Source of the DNA: Dyadobacter sp. CY312
GTDB taxonomy: Bacteria; Bacteroidota; Bacteroidia; Cytophagales; Spirosomataceae
Length of the DNA stretch: 64,000 nucleotides
Assembly: GCF_021390535.1 (NCBI RefSeq)
Contig: NZ_JAJUXG010000015.1
Span: forward strand, 1-64,000
Reading direction: 5' to 3'
The position numbers and the translations under genes are program-made. Numbering within the stretch: position 1 is the stretch's first letter; every line of letters starts with the position of its first letter. The notes beneath the pieces are model-generated. The model made no database searches and was not told the origin of the DNA. It saw only the letters and a list, made by a program, of their open reading frames with translations. Shown here piece by piece: positions 53,449 through 62,525 of this stretch.

Positions 53449-54759
53449 ATGAAAACCAAAGGAATAGTTAAAAATAAGGTCAATATTGTAACACTGGGTT
53501 GTTCCAAAAACCTGGTGGATTCGGAAGTGCTATATACCCAATTGAAAGGCAACGGGTTTGATGTAGCTCATGAATCAAAAAAGGATAATTCTCAGATCGT
53601 AGTAATCAACACCTGCGGTTTTATCGACAATGCAAAGGAGGAGTCTATCAACACCATTCTGCGCTATGCCGACGCAAAAGCTGCCGGAATAGTTGATAAG
53701 GTGTATGTAACTGGCTGCTTGTCTCATCGTTATAAAGATGAACTTTCCGTAGAAATCCCAACTGTTGATGCATGGTTTGGAACCAATGAACTTCCCCGTT
53801 TGCTCAAAACACTTAAAGCAGATTACAAACACGAACTTGTTGGTGAACGTTTACTCACAACACCCAGCCATTATGCGTATTTGAAAATTGCAGAAGGTTG
53901 CGATCGTCCTTGTAGCTTCTGTGCCATTCCAATTATGCGCGGCGGACACGTTTCCCGCTCTATTGAAGAGTTGGTGAAAGAGGCTAAGTCACTGGCTAAG
54001 CGCGGAACAAAAGAACTGATTCTGATCGCTCAGGACCTTACCTATTACGGTCTGGATATATACAAGAAAAGAAATTTGTCTGATTTACTCGCTCAACTTT
54101 CTGACGTAGAAGGCATCGACTGGATCAGATTGCAATATGCATATCCTGCTGGTTTTCCAATGGACATACTGGACATCATGAACGAGCGAAGCAATATTTG
54201 CAAATACCTTGATATGCCGTTACAGACCGGATCTACGGAAATATTGAAATCCATGCGGAGAGGCATTACACGTGAAAAAACTGAGTCATTGATTGAATCA
54301 ATCAGAGAAAAAGTGCCGGGCATCACGTTGCGAACAACACTTATCGTGGGACATCCGGGCGAAACAGAGGCTCTTTTCGATGAAACCTATGACTTCGTTG
54401 AAAAAATGCGATTCGACCGACTGGGTGCGTTCCAGTACTCGCATGAGGACAATACGCACTCCTACACCATGCCTGACGATATTCCGGCTGAAATCAAACA
54501 GGAGCGCGCGGATGCCATCATGGAGTTGCAGCAAGGTATTTCTTATGAGCTGAATCAGCAGAAGATAGGAAATACATACAAAGTGCTTTTTGACAGAAAA
54601 GAAGGCGGGCATTTTATCGGCCGCACAGAATCAGATTCTCCTGAGGTTGATAATGAAGTACTGGTTTCTGCGAGCCAATACGTACGACTTGGAGATTTTG
54701 CTAACGTTAAAATAACTAATTCAGAGGAGTTCGATCTGTATGGTGAGGTCGTTGGATAA
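53449..54759 (+). CDS. rimO: Ribosomal protein S12 methylthiotransferase RimO
   Basis: A 436-residue radical-SAM enzyme that adds a methylthio group to an Asp of ribosomal protein S12. The N-terminal domain has cluster ligands Cys18, Cys56 and Cys90, and the radical-SAM motif Cys151-x3-Cys155-x2-Cys158 (CDRPCSFCAIP). GAFQYSHEDNTHSY is typical of RimO rather than MiaB. The C-terminal TRAM domain ends the protein (SEEFDLYGEVVG). Confidence 0.96.
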   Translation: MKTKGIVKNKVNIVTLGCSKNLVDSEVLYTQLKGNGFDVAHESKKDNSQIVVINTCGFIDNAKEESINTILRYADAKAAGIVDKVYVTGCLSHRYKDELSVEIPTVDAWFGTNELPRLLKTLKADYKHELVGERLLTTPSHYAYLKIAEGCDRPCSFCAIPIMRGGHVSRSIEELVKEAKSLAKRGTKELILIAQDLTYYGLDIYKKRNLSDLLAQLSDVEGIDWIRLQYAYPAGFPMDILDIMNERSNICKYLDMPLQTGSTEILKSMRRGITREKTESLIESIREKVPGITLRTTLIVGHPGETEALFDETYDFVEKMRFDRLGAFQYSHEDNTHSYTMPDDIPAEIKQERADAIMELQQGISYELNQQKIGNTYKVLFDRKEGGHFIGRTESDSPEVDNEVLVSASQYVRLGDFANVKITNSEEFDLYGEVVG

Positions 54760-54772
54760 TTTTCCCGGCACG

Positions 54773-54804
54773 TTGCCACCTCTGAACCTTCTTTATTAAT
54801 TTTG
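54773..54804 (+). promoter_or_regulatory. Bacteroidota promoter for the DUF4293 gene
   Basis: TTG at 54773-54775, 21 bases, then TAATTTTG at 54797-54804; the ATG is 36 bases downstream. Confidence 0.65.
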
Positions 54805-54839
54805 CAGGATAACTGTTTTTAGAAATATTACATTTTACC

Positions 54840-55316
54840 ATGTTACAACGAATTCAAACTGTATTTTTAGCCATCACCATCATAGGAATGGGCGTTTTTC
54901 TTTCATTTCCTATCTGGACTAAAATCGCCGCATCAGGTGCACAAAGCGCAGAGCTTACTGCACTGAAACTAACACATCAAATCAACACAGTTCAATCAGA
55001 AGTACAGCCGGTTTATTACTTTATTATTCTAGCCATTCTTGTTGCACTGGTTACAGCATATGCTATTTTCAGCTTTAAGAATCGGGTACTCCAGTCGGCA
55101 CTTTGTGCTGTCAATTCAATTTTAATGACTGTTATTATCGGTCTTGTCATTTACTACACCTATTATACTACATCTAAGTTGTTCGACGAAGGTAATCCTG
55201 GTAATTACGAAATAGGGTTTTACGGATTGGTAGCCTCTATGTTATCCAATGTTTTTGCAAATCGCTTCATCCGTAAAGATGAGAAGCAGGTTCAGCAATC
55301 AAACAGGTTCAGATAA
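54840..55316 (+). CDS. DUF4293 family membrane protein
   Basis: A 158-residue protein with four predicted membrane helices: MLQRIQTVFLAITIIGMGVF, YYFIILAILVALVTAYAIF, SALCAVNSILMTVIIGLVIYY, and a shorter one near FYGLVASMLSNVFANRF. The start MLQRIQT and the ending RIRKDEK-like basic tail fit DUF4293, found mainly in Bacteroidota. No function is known. A large hairpin lies after its stop. Confidence 0.85.
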   Translation: MLQRIQTVFLAITIIGMGVFLSFPIWTKIAASGAQSAELTALKLTHQINTVQSEVQPVYYFIILAILVALVTAYAIFSFKNRVLQSALCAVNSILMTVIIGLVIYYTYYTTSKLFDEGNPGNYEIGFYGLVASMLSNVFANRFIRKDEKQVQQSNRFR

Positions 55317-55327
55317 TACGAACAAGG

Positions 55328-55379
55328 CGATTTACTAAGAGAGGGGCTGGTTCACACCAGCCCCTCTCTTAGTAAATCG
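55328..55379. repeat. 24-bp perfect inverted repeat over the kdsD 3' end
   Basis: Left arm 55328-55351 and right arm 55356-55379 are exact reverse complements around a 4-base loop (TCAC). The right arm encodes the last residues (DLLREGLV) of KdsD and the loop contains its stop. No T-tract follows on either strand. It may act as a hairpin terminator or RNA-stability element for both convergent genes. Confidence 0.85.
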
Positions 55380-56326
55380 TGCAGATGAACAAAACCTACA
55401 ATACAGTCGTCCTCAACGACCACAACCTGTGTGATACTTCTTGACTGCATGATTTCCAGAGCATTCACGGCATACTCTTCCGGACCGACTGATATCGGAT
55501 GGGTTGTCATGATATCAGAAGCAACAAGTCCGGGTAAAACTTCTCCTGCATGTTGATTCAGCATTCTGCGGAGGTCTCCGTCTGTAATAATTCCAGCCAT
55601 TTTGCCAGATTCCTTTACAACTGATGTCGCACCAAGACGTTTTGAGGTTATTTCCAGTATTACTTCCTTTAAGGTAGCATGTTCGGAAACCGCCGGCAGC
55701 GCATTATTTGGATATAAATCACACACTTTCAGATAAAGTCTTTTGCCCAAAGATCCGCCAGGGTGAAATTTAGCAAAATCCTGATGTGTAAAACCTCTTG
55801 CTTCCAACAAACAAATAGCAAGTGCATCTCCCAAAGCCATGGTAACCGTTGTACTTGTGGTTGGTGCCAGATTCAGTGGGTCTGCTTCGAGAGGTGCATA
55901 AGCATGTAATACCAAATGCGCGTTACGTCCCAGGTAAGAATCCCTGTTGCTCAGCATTGCGATGATATTCACACCGGTTCTTTTTAAAAGCGGTATCAGC
56001 ACCTTTATCTCCGGCGTATCTCCACTTCTTGAAATGACAATCACCACATCATTGTTCTGAATCATGCCCAGATCACCGTGAATTGCGTCACCGGCATGCA
56101 TAAATAGGGCAGGCGTCCCGGTGGAATTCAGCGTCGCCACTATCTTCTGACCAACGATTGCACTCTTGCCAATTCCCGACACGACGACCCGGCCACCAGA
56201 ATTCAATATAAGGTGCACACACTTTTCAAATTCGTCATCAATCCTTTCAATCAGATTATGTACAGCTATGGCCTCCTTCTGTAACACTTCTTTTGCTATG
56301 GACTGAATATTTTTTATTAATTTCAA
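55352..56326 (-). CDS. kdsD: Arabinose-5-phosphate isomerase (KpsF/GutQ type)
   Basis: A 324-residue protein with a SIS sugar-isomerase domain (about 30-180, VVVSGIGKSAIVGQKIVATLNSTGTPALFMHAGDAIHGDLG) and two CBS domains (about 205-324). It converts ribulose-5-phosphate to arabinose-5-phosphate, the first step to KDO in lipopolysaccharide. No ATG is available; the frame begins TTG at 56326 (MKLIKNIQSIAKEV), the expected N-terminus. The stop codon lies inside a perfect inverted repeat. Confidence 0.93.
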   Translation of the reverse strand: MKLIKNIQSIAKEVLQKEAIAVHNLIERIDDEFEKCVHLILNSGGRVVVSGIGKSAIVGQKIVATLNSTGTPALFMHAGDAIHGDLGMIQNNDVVIVISRSGDTPEIKVLIPLLKRTGVNIIAMLSNRDSYLGRNAHLVLHAYAPLEADPLNLAPTTSTTVTMALGDALAICLLEARGFTHQDFAKFHPGGSLGKRLYLKVCDLYPNNALPAVSEHATLKEVILEITSKRLGATSVVKESGKMAGIITDGDLRRMLNQHAGEVLPGLVASDIMTTHPISVGPEEYAVNALEIMQSRSITQVVVVEDDCIVGFVHLHDLLREGLV

Positions 56327-56378
56327 ATCTGAAACACAGTTTTATTGAGAACCAATTGCAATTATTCATTTCAAAAAA

Positions 56379-56386
56379 CAAAGATA
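56379..56386 (-). promoter_or_regulatory. Bacteroidota -7 element for kdsD
   Basis: TATCTTTG on the minus strand matches TAnnTTTG, 52 bases before the TTG start. A -33 TTG is not clear. Confidence 0.5.
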
Positions 56387-56420
56387 GAGAAGTTTGGGAT
56401 AACCATTTTGTTAACAGAGT

Positions 56421-58631
56421 ATGGTAAAGAAGGTTGATACTGTCGTATTAGACACGTTAAAAGAAAGACTTAAAGAGATTTTTGGATACAGTCAGTTCAG
56501 AGGGGAACAGGAGGTTATTATACAGAACATCCTGTTAGGGAAGAATACTTTTGTGATTATGCCAACCGGAGCAGGTAAATCGCTCTGCTATCAGTTACCA
56601 GCGCTTGTGAGCGACGGACTAACCATCGTCATTTCGCCGCTTATTGCCCTGATGAAGAATCAGGTAGACCAATTGACCGCATTTGGCATCAACGCCCAAT
56701 TTCTTAATTCAACACTTACCAAAAGTGAAATGACGCGCGTGAAAAACGACGCGTTGGACGGAAGTCTGAAACTACTTTACATTGCACCGGAATCTTTAAC
56801 AAAAGAAGATAATCTTGACTTTTTAAAGAAAGTAAAAATTGCGTTTGTAGCCATAGATGAAGCACATTGTATTTCTGAATGGGGACACGATTTCCGACCA
56901 GAATACAGGCGGATATATGGCATCATTGAAAACATTGGTGATCTGCCGATTATTGCGCTTACTGCCACAGCCACTCCGAAGGTGCAACAGGATATCCGCA
57001 AAAATCTTCAAATGGAAGAAGCTGAGACATTTAAATCTTCTTTCAACCGAAAAAACCTTTACTACGAAATCCGTCCCAAAAAGGATACTAAAAAGCAACT
57101 GATCCGCTATGTCCGGAATAATAAGGGCAAGTCGGGCATTGTTTATTGCCTGAGCAGGAAAACGGTGGAAGAAGTTGCCGAATTGCTTTCGGTGAATGAT
57201 GTAAGGGCTCTCCCCTATCATGCGGGCCTCGACAGCAATACCCGGATGTCTAACCAGGATGCGTTTCTGAATGAAGACTGTGACGTGATTGTTGCCACCA
57301 TTGCCTTTGGAATGGGGATTGACAAGCCGGATGTAAGATTTGTGATCCACTACGATGTTCCCAAATCCCTGGAAGGTTATTATCAGGAAACTGGAAGAGC
57401 CGGGCGCGACGGACTGGAAGGTAACTGTCTGATGTTTTACAGTTATGACGATATCCAGAAACTTGAAAAATTCAACAAAGACAAAACAGTAACCGAACGT
57501 GATAATGCCCGCCACTTGCTTAACGAGATGGTGGCTTATTCAACACTTGGTGCCTGCCGGAGAAGACAATTGCTGAGCTACTTTGGTGAATATCTGGATA
57601 AAGATTGCGGTTTCTGCGACAATTGCATGCACCCAACCGAAAAAACCAAAGTCCAGGATGAAGTTGTTCTGGTGTTACGTGCGGTGCAGCAAACAGAACA
57701 AAGATTTGACGGTGAGCACATAGCCGACCTGATCACTGCCAAAGACAACCAGTATGTTCGTAGTTACGAACACGACAAACTGGACGTTTACGGTAAAGGT
57801 TTGGAAATGAATGAATCCCGGGACTATTGGATCTCCGTAATACGCCAGCTTGTCATTTTCAATTATCTTGAAAAGGATATTGAGAACTACGGCGTTATGA
57901 AAATCGGAGAGAAAGGTTTGTCATATATTAATGACCCCTACCCGATCACGCTACATAAAGATCATAACTTCGACGAGGAAGATGTAAAAGCCGAAGACGA
58001 AGATAAAGAGGGCAATGCCGGTGGAAGTGCACACGCCTATGACGAAACGCTCCTTGGTATGCTCAAGGCACTTCGTAAAAAAGTTGCAAAAGAAAAGAAC
58101 CTGCCCCCATTCGTTATTTTCCAGGATCCTTCAATGGAAGAAATGGCAACCACTTATCCTACTACCCAGCAGGAAATGGCCCAGATCAATGGTGTGGGAA
58201 TGGGGAAAGTTCAAAAATTCGGAAAGCAGTTTATTGAACTGATTAGCAGATATGTAGAAGAAAATGACATCGAAACTGCGAAGGATGTTGTCATTAAATC
58301 GACTGTCAATAAATCAAAAATTAAGATTTTTATCATTCAACAGGTCGACCGCAAGGTGAGCCTGGATGAGATCGCGGAGGTAAAAGCCCTTCCCCTGGCC
58401 GATGTCATCGAAGAAGTAGAGCACATTTGTTATTCCGGAACCAAGCTTAATCTTGACTATTACATCAACCAGGTAATTGACCGTGAACGTCAGCAGGACA
58501 TTTACGATTACTTCATGACTGCCGAAACGGACAATATTGCGGCAGCTCTTGATGAATTTTCAGATGATGAAATAAGCGAAGAAGAATTAAGATTGGTACG
58601 GATCAAGTTTTTATCGGAATTGGCAAATTAG
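56421..58631 (+). CDS. recQ: ATP-dependent DNA helicase RecQ
   Basis: A 736-residue RecQ helicase that unwinds DNA 3' to 5' in recombination and repair. Walker A is MPTGAGKS (Lys53), the DEAH box is DEAHCISEWGHDFRPEY (near 146), and motif VI is QETGRAGRDG. Zinc cysteines follow near 379-400 (CRRRQLL then CGFCDNC), then the winged-helix RQC part and an HRDC domain (about 545-620). A further C-terminal helix-turn-helix-like segment (about 640-736) extends it beyond the E. coli length of about 610. Confidence 0.96.
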   Translation: MVKKVDTVVLDTLKERLKEIFGYSQFRGEQEVIIQNILLGKNTFVIMPTGAGKSLCYQLPALVSDGLTIVISPLIALMKNQVDQLTAFGINAQFLNSTLTKSEMTRVKNDALDGSLKLLYIAPESLTKEDNLDFLKKVKIAFVAIDEAHCISEWGHDFRPEYRRIYGIIENIGDLPIIALTATATPKVQQDIRKNLQMEEAETFKSSFNRKNLYYEIRPKKDTKKQLIRYVRNNKGKSGIVYCLSRKTVEEVAELLSVNDVRALPYHAGLDSNTRMSNQDAFLNEDCDVIVATIAFGMGIDKPDVRFVIHYDVPKSLEGYYQETGRAGRDGLEGNCLMFYSYDDIQKLEKFNKDKTVTERDNARHLLNEMVAYSTLGACRRRQLLSYFGEYLDKDCGFCDNCMHPTEKTKVQDEVVLVLRAVQQTEQRFDGEHIADLITAKDNQYVRSYEHDKLDVYGKGLEMNESRDYWISVIRQLVIFNYLEKDIENYGVMKIGEKGLSYINDPYPITLHKDHNFDEEDVKAEDEDKEGNAGGSAHAYDETLLGMLKALRKKVAKEKNLPPFVIFQDPSMEEMATTYPTTQQEMAQINGVGMGKVQKFGKQFIELISRYVEENDIETAKDVVIKSTVNKSKIKIFIIQQVDRKVSLDEIAEVKALPLADVIEEVEHICYSGTKLNLDYYINQVIDRERQQDIYDYFMTAETDNIAAALDEFSDDEISEEELRLVRIKFLSELAN

Positions 58632-58689
58632 TAATGCCCTCACTTAGGCTCTGGGAGGCGTTACGATTTGACAAAATTTAAAATCAATT

Positions 58690-59979
58690 ATGAATATACT
58701 TATATTAGGTTCGGGAGGTAGAGAGCATGCTTTTGCCTGGAAAATTGCTCAAAGCCCCCTTTGTGATGGTTTATATGCAGCACCCGGAAACGCCGGTACA
58801 GCACAGATTGCAACCAATCTTCCGATTTCGTACAACGATTTCGAAGGTGTAGCAAAAGCCGTTCTTGAACACAACATTGAACTGGTCATTGTAGGACCGG
58901 AAGAACCTCTCGTTAATGGAATTGTTGATTACTTCGAATCGCGCCCTGAACTGTCCAAAATAAAACTGATAGGACCGAACAAGGCTGGTGCACAATTAGA
59001 AGGAAGTAAGGATTTCTCCAAAAACTTCATGCAAAAGTATGGCGTTCCAACAGCTTCTTCACGCACATTTACTGCTGAAACACTGGCTATTGGACTAGAA
59101 TATCTTGAAACACTTCCCTTACCAATCGTTTTGAAAGCGGATGGTCTGGCGGCAGGAAAAGGTGTTATCATTGCTGAAAAACATGCCGAAGCAGAACAGG
59201 CTTTTACTGAGATGCTGGTTGATGGCAAATTTGGTGCCGCTGGAAATAAAGTAGTGGTTGAACAGTTTCTTAAAGGAATTGAGTTATCCGTTTTTGTTTT
59301 GACAGACGGAGAAAATTATAAGATTCTTCCGGAAGCAAAGGATTACAAGCGTATCGGAGAAAATGACACCGGTCTCAATACGGGCGGAATGGGTGCTGTA
59401 TCACCAGTAAGTTTTGCAGATGCAAATTTTCTTCGTAAAGTTGAGGAGAAAGTAGTAAAACCAACTCTGCACGGACTGAAAAGCGAAGGCATCAAATACG
59501 TTGGCTTTATTTTTATAGGGTTAATGAATATCAAAGGCGAACCCTTTGTCATTGAGTACAATGTACGCATGGGCGATCCGGAAACGGAGGTGGTTTTACC
59601 ACGTATCCAGTCGGATTTTGCAATGCTTATGGCCTCAACTGCAAAAGGAACATTGAATGACTTTGAAATAAAAATTTCCCCTCAGGTGGCGGTAACAACC
59701 GTTTTGGTGGCTGGTGGCTATCCTGGGGATTATGAAAAAGGCAAGGTAATTACCGGCAGCGATAAGGTGGAAGACGTTCACCTATATCATGCAGGAACCA
59801 CCTTTAATGGAAATACCGAAGTCGTAACAAACGGAGGACGCGTAATGGCCCTAACCGGCATGGCGAACTCCCTCGAAAACGCTGTACATAAATCTCAGCG
59901 CGCTGCGCAGGTTATACAATATGAAGGCAAATATTTTCGGCACGACATCGGTATGGATTTAATTCGTTATAACGATTAG
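58690..59979 (+). CDS. purD: Phosphoribosylamine-glycine ligase
   Basis: A 429-residue ATP-grasp enzyme joining glycine to phosphoribosylamine in purine synthesis. Motifs are MNILILGSGGREHAFAWKIAQSP, VGPEEPLVNGIVD, VLKADGLAAGKGVIIA, DYKRIGENDTGLNTGGMGAVSP and FVIEYNVRMGDPETEVVLPR. It is full length. It is followed after 14 bases by ricT and probably shares its transcript. Confidence 0.97.
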   Translation: MNILILGSGGREHAFAWKIAQSPLCDGLYAAPGNAGTAQIATNLPISYNDFEGVAKAVLEHNIELVIVGPEEPLVNGIVDYFESRPELSKIKLIGPNKAGAQLEGSKDFSKNFMQKYGVPTASSRTFTAETLAIGLEYLETLPLPIVLKADGLAAGKGVIIAEKHAEAEQAFTEMLVDGKFGAAGNKVVVEQFLKGIELSVFVLTDGENYKILPEAKDYKRIGENDTGLNTGGMGAVSPVSFADANFLRKVEEKVVKPTLHGLKSEGIKYVGFIFIGLMNIKGEPFVIEYNVRMGDPETEVVLPRIQSDFAMLMASTAKGTLNDFEIKISPQVAVTTVLVAGGYPGDYEKGKVITGSDKVEDVHLYHAGTTFNGNTEVVTNGGRVMALTGMANSLENAVHKSQRAAQVIQYEGKYFRHDIGMDLIRYND

Positions 59980-59993
59980 ATGAAGAGGAAGCT

Positions 59994-61181
59994 ATGGGAT
60001 GTGGATCATGTTCATCCGGAGGATGCAGTACCAGTGGGTCGGCGGTATCCGGATGTGGAAGTAATGGAACCTGTGGAACAGGTGGATGTAATAAAATGAA
60101 TGTCTACGACTGGTTGAGCCATATGGACGTGCCAACCAGCCAGAGGTTCGATGTAGTAGAAGTTAAGTTCAAAGGCGGAAGAAAAGAATATTTCCGCAAT
60201 ATAAATCAGCTGGAATTTATCACCGGCGATTACGTGGTTTGCGAAATGGCTTCGGGTCAGCATTTGGGTACGGTCTCTCTGCAAGGTGAATTGGTTCGCC
60301 TGCAAATGAAGCGTAAGAATGTCGTGATCAGTGATGATTTACACGTGATATATCGTGTAGCTACTGAAAAAGATCTTGACAAACATACCCAGGCAATGGC
60401 ACGTGAAATGCCAACGCTTTACCGCACACGGGAAATTATCCGCGAGCTGAAACTGAATATGAAACTGTCGGATGTTGAATTCCAGTCGGATAACACCAAA
60501 ACGACATTTTACTATTCTTCAGAAGAGCGAGTGGATTTCCGTGAGCTTATCAAGCAGCTTGCTTCTGAGTTCAAGGTTCGTATCGAAATGCGTCAGATCA
60601 GTCTGAGACAGGAAGCTAGCCGCCTTGGTGGACTCGGTTCTTGCGGAAGAGAATTGTGCTGCTCTACCTGGCTTACTGATTTTAAAAACATTTCTACGTC
60701 TGCCGCAAGGTATCAGAATCTATCTCTGAATCCGGCCAAACTTTCGGGACAATGCGGAAGGCTGAAATGCTGCCTGAACTATGAGCTGGAAACTTATATA
60801 GATGCGCTAAGGGACATACCAACCGTAGATGCTCCTTTGAAAACAAAAAAGGGAGTAGCGACACTTCAGAAGACCGATATTTTCAAGAAGATCATGTGGT
60901 TCGGCTTCGAGAAGGATACAAACTGGTATCCGGTTGCGATCAGCAAGGTTTTGGAAATTGTTGAACTGAACAAAAACAACATCATTCCTGAATCACTGGA
61001 AATTCTTACACCTGAACCTGAAAAAGGTGCTGACAAAGGGCCTCAAAAGCTAAATAGTGATCTGGAAAATCTGGATCGTAAGTATAGCGAGGAACAAAAA
61101 AAGAAGAAAAAGAAGAAAAACAAACCGAGAAATCGGAGCAACAATACCAATAAACCACAAACAACCCCTTCACCACAATAA
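59994..61181 (+). CDS. ricT: PSP1-domain protein RicT (YaaT-like)
   Basis: A 395-residue PSP1-domain protein. In Bacillus, YaaT/RicT with RicA and RicF forms a 4Fe-4S complex that guides RNase Y. The core has the paired CGRELCC and CGRLKCC motifs near residues 220-265. Two features are added here: a Cys/Gly/Ser-rich N-terminal 34 residues with Cys at 3, 6, 11, 21, 27 and 32, and a Lys-rich C-terminal tail (about 365-395) that could bind RNA. An in-frame Met at 35 is a possible internal start, so the Cys-rich part could be absent in one form. Confidence 0.88.
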   Translation: MGCGSCSSGGCSTSGSAVSGCGSNGTCGTGGCNKMNVYDWLSHMDVPTSQRFDVVEVKFKGGRKEYFRNINQLEFITGDYVVCEMASGQHLGTVSLQGELVRLQMKRKNVVISDDLHVIYRVATEKDLDKHTQAMAREMPTLYRTREIIRELKLNMKLSDVEFQSDNTKTTFYYSSEERVDFRELIKQLASEFKVRIEMRQISLRQEASRLGGLGSCGRELCCSTWLTDFKNISTSAARYQNLSLNPAKLSGQCGRLKCCLNYELETYIDALRDIPTVDAPLKTKKGVATLQKTDIFKKIMWFGFEKDTNWYPVAISKVLEIVELNKNNIIPESLEILTPEPEKGADKGPQKLNSDLENLDRKYSEEQKKKKKKKNKPRNRSNNTNKPQTTPSPQ

Positions 61182-61200
61182 GGTAAAGTTGTGTTGAAAG

Positions 61201-61246
61201 AGAAAAAGTCAGGCAGGGAAATACTCCTCAAAACCTGACTTTTTCT
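61201..61246 (+). terminator. Terminator after ricT
   Basis: AGAAAAAGTCAGG (61201-61213) pairs with CCTGACTTTTTCT (61234-61246) around a 20-base loop; the T-run is in the right arm. Confidence 0.8.
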
Positions 61247-61262
61247 GTTATCAGACGTAGTC

Positions 61263-62474
61263 ATGAAACAGCATGTAGAGAAACTGCATACCATTGCCAA
61301 TCAGAAAAGCAGAAGAATTATTGGACTGATGTCCGGGACTTCGCTTGATGGATTGGACGTTGCTCTTTGCAAAATAGAAAATAGCGGAACGGATACCATT
61401 TTGGAAGTAGAGAATTTCACTACAGTTCCTTACTCTGAAACGTTCCGGGATGAGATTCGCAAAGTATTTGCCAAAAGTGAAATTGACTTCCAGCATTTGT
61501 GTGTGCTCAATCCCTTTATTGGTATTGAACATGGCAAAATGATTCTCGACTGTCTGGAAAAATGGAACATTGCTCCATCCGAAATTGACCTTATAGCAAG
61601 TCACGGACAAACTGTTTTTCATGCACCTAAAATCCAGCACGGACTCGCTGATTTTCCAAATGCCACGCTTCAAATTGGCGATGGAGATCATATTGCACTT
61701 GAAACCAATATCATTACCCTAAGCGATTTCCGGCAAAAACATGTTGCGGCAGGCGGAGAAGGAGCTCCTTTGGCAGTTTATGGCGACTATTTTCTTTTTT
61801 CCAAAAAAGGCGAAAACCGGATATTGCTCAACATGGGCGGTATTGCAAATTTCACTCTTCTACCCGGGACAGTGAATACCGATCCCTCAGAAAAACTTCC
61901 GGTATTTACCACCGACACCGGACCAGGAAATACGCTTATTGATGCCTACATGAGGCGTTTTTTCAGAAAACCTTACGATGAAAACGGAGAGGTCGCAAGC
62001 AACGGCATACCCAACGAAATATTTTTGAAAGTGCTTAAAGAGAAATCGTTTTTTGATGCACCATTCCCTAAAACCACAGGTCCGGAAGTATTCAATTTCG
62101 ACTATGTGGAAAACGCAATTCAAAAATCGAGGTTATCGTCTCTTTCCAGAAATGATATTATTGCAACCTTAACACAACTGAGTGCAGATACAATTGTAGA
62201 CTCAATCAGAAAGGTAACAAACAATAACGAATCATATAAAATCTTTGCTAGCGGCGGCGGAGCTCATAATCCGATACTCATGAAAGCCATTAAAGATCAG
62301 CTCCCGGACTATCCTGTGTTTCTATTGGATGAACTGGGTGTTTCCGGAGATGCCAAAGAAGCGGTGTTATTCGCAGTCTTAGCCAACGAAACCGTTGCAG
62401 GTACCGGCGATACCTTTAGCTCTCGTGAAGGCGTACCTGCGGTGACAATGGGCAAGATATCTTTTCCAGGATAG
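61263..62474 (+). CDS. anmK: Anhydro-N-acetylmuramic acid kinase
   Basis: A 403-residue kinase that opens and phosphorylates 1,6-anhydro-MurNAc from cell-wall turnover to MurNAc-6-phosphate. Motifs are IIGLMSGTSLDGLDVALCK, LIASHGQTVFHAP, DTGPGNTLIDAYMRRFF and FASGGGAHNPILM. It is full length; 51 bases separate it from lhgO, and the two may be co-transcribed. A MurQ etherase is not in the window. Confidence 0.96.
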   Translation: MKQHVEKLHTIANQKSRRIIGLMSGTSLDGLDVALCKIENSGTDTILEVENFTTVPYSETFRDEIRKVFAKSEIDFQHLCVLNPFIGIEHGKMILDCLEKWNIAPSEIDLIASHGQTVFHAPKIQHGLADFPNATLQIGDGDHIALETNIITLSDFRQKHVAAGGEGAPLAVYGDYFLFSKKGENRILLNMGGIANFTLLPGTVNTDPSEKLPVFTTDTGPGNTLIDAYMRRFFRKPYDENGEVASNGIPNEIFLKVLKEKSFFDAPFPKTTGPEVFNFDYVENAIQKSRLSSLSRNDIIATLTQLSADTIVDSIRKVTNNNESYKIFASGGGAHNPILMKAIKDQLPDYPVFLLDELGVSGDAKEAVLFAVLANETVAGTGDTFSSREGVPAVTMGKISFPG

Positions 62475-62525
62475 CATATTAATCAACCACAATTTTCTTC
62501 TTTGAAAAAAGACATCTGATATTCC

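Noticed and set aside
56823-57515. 230-residue minus-strand open frame inside recQ
   Set aside because: It lies fully within the helicase domain coding sequence of recQ, which has all its motifs; the antisense frame has no recognisable features.
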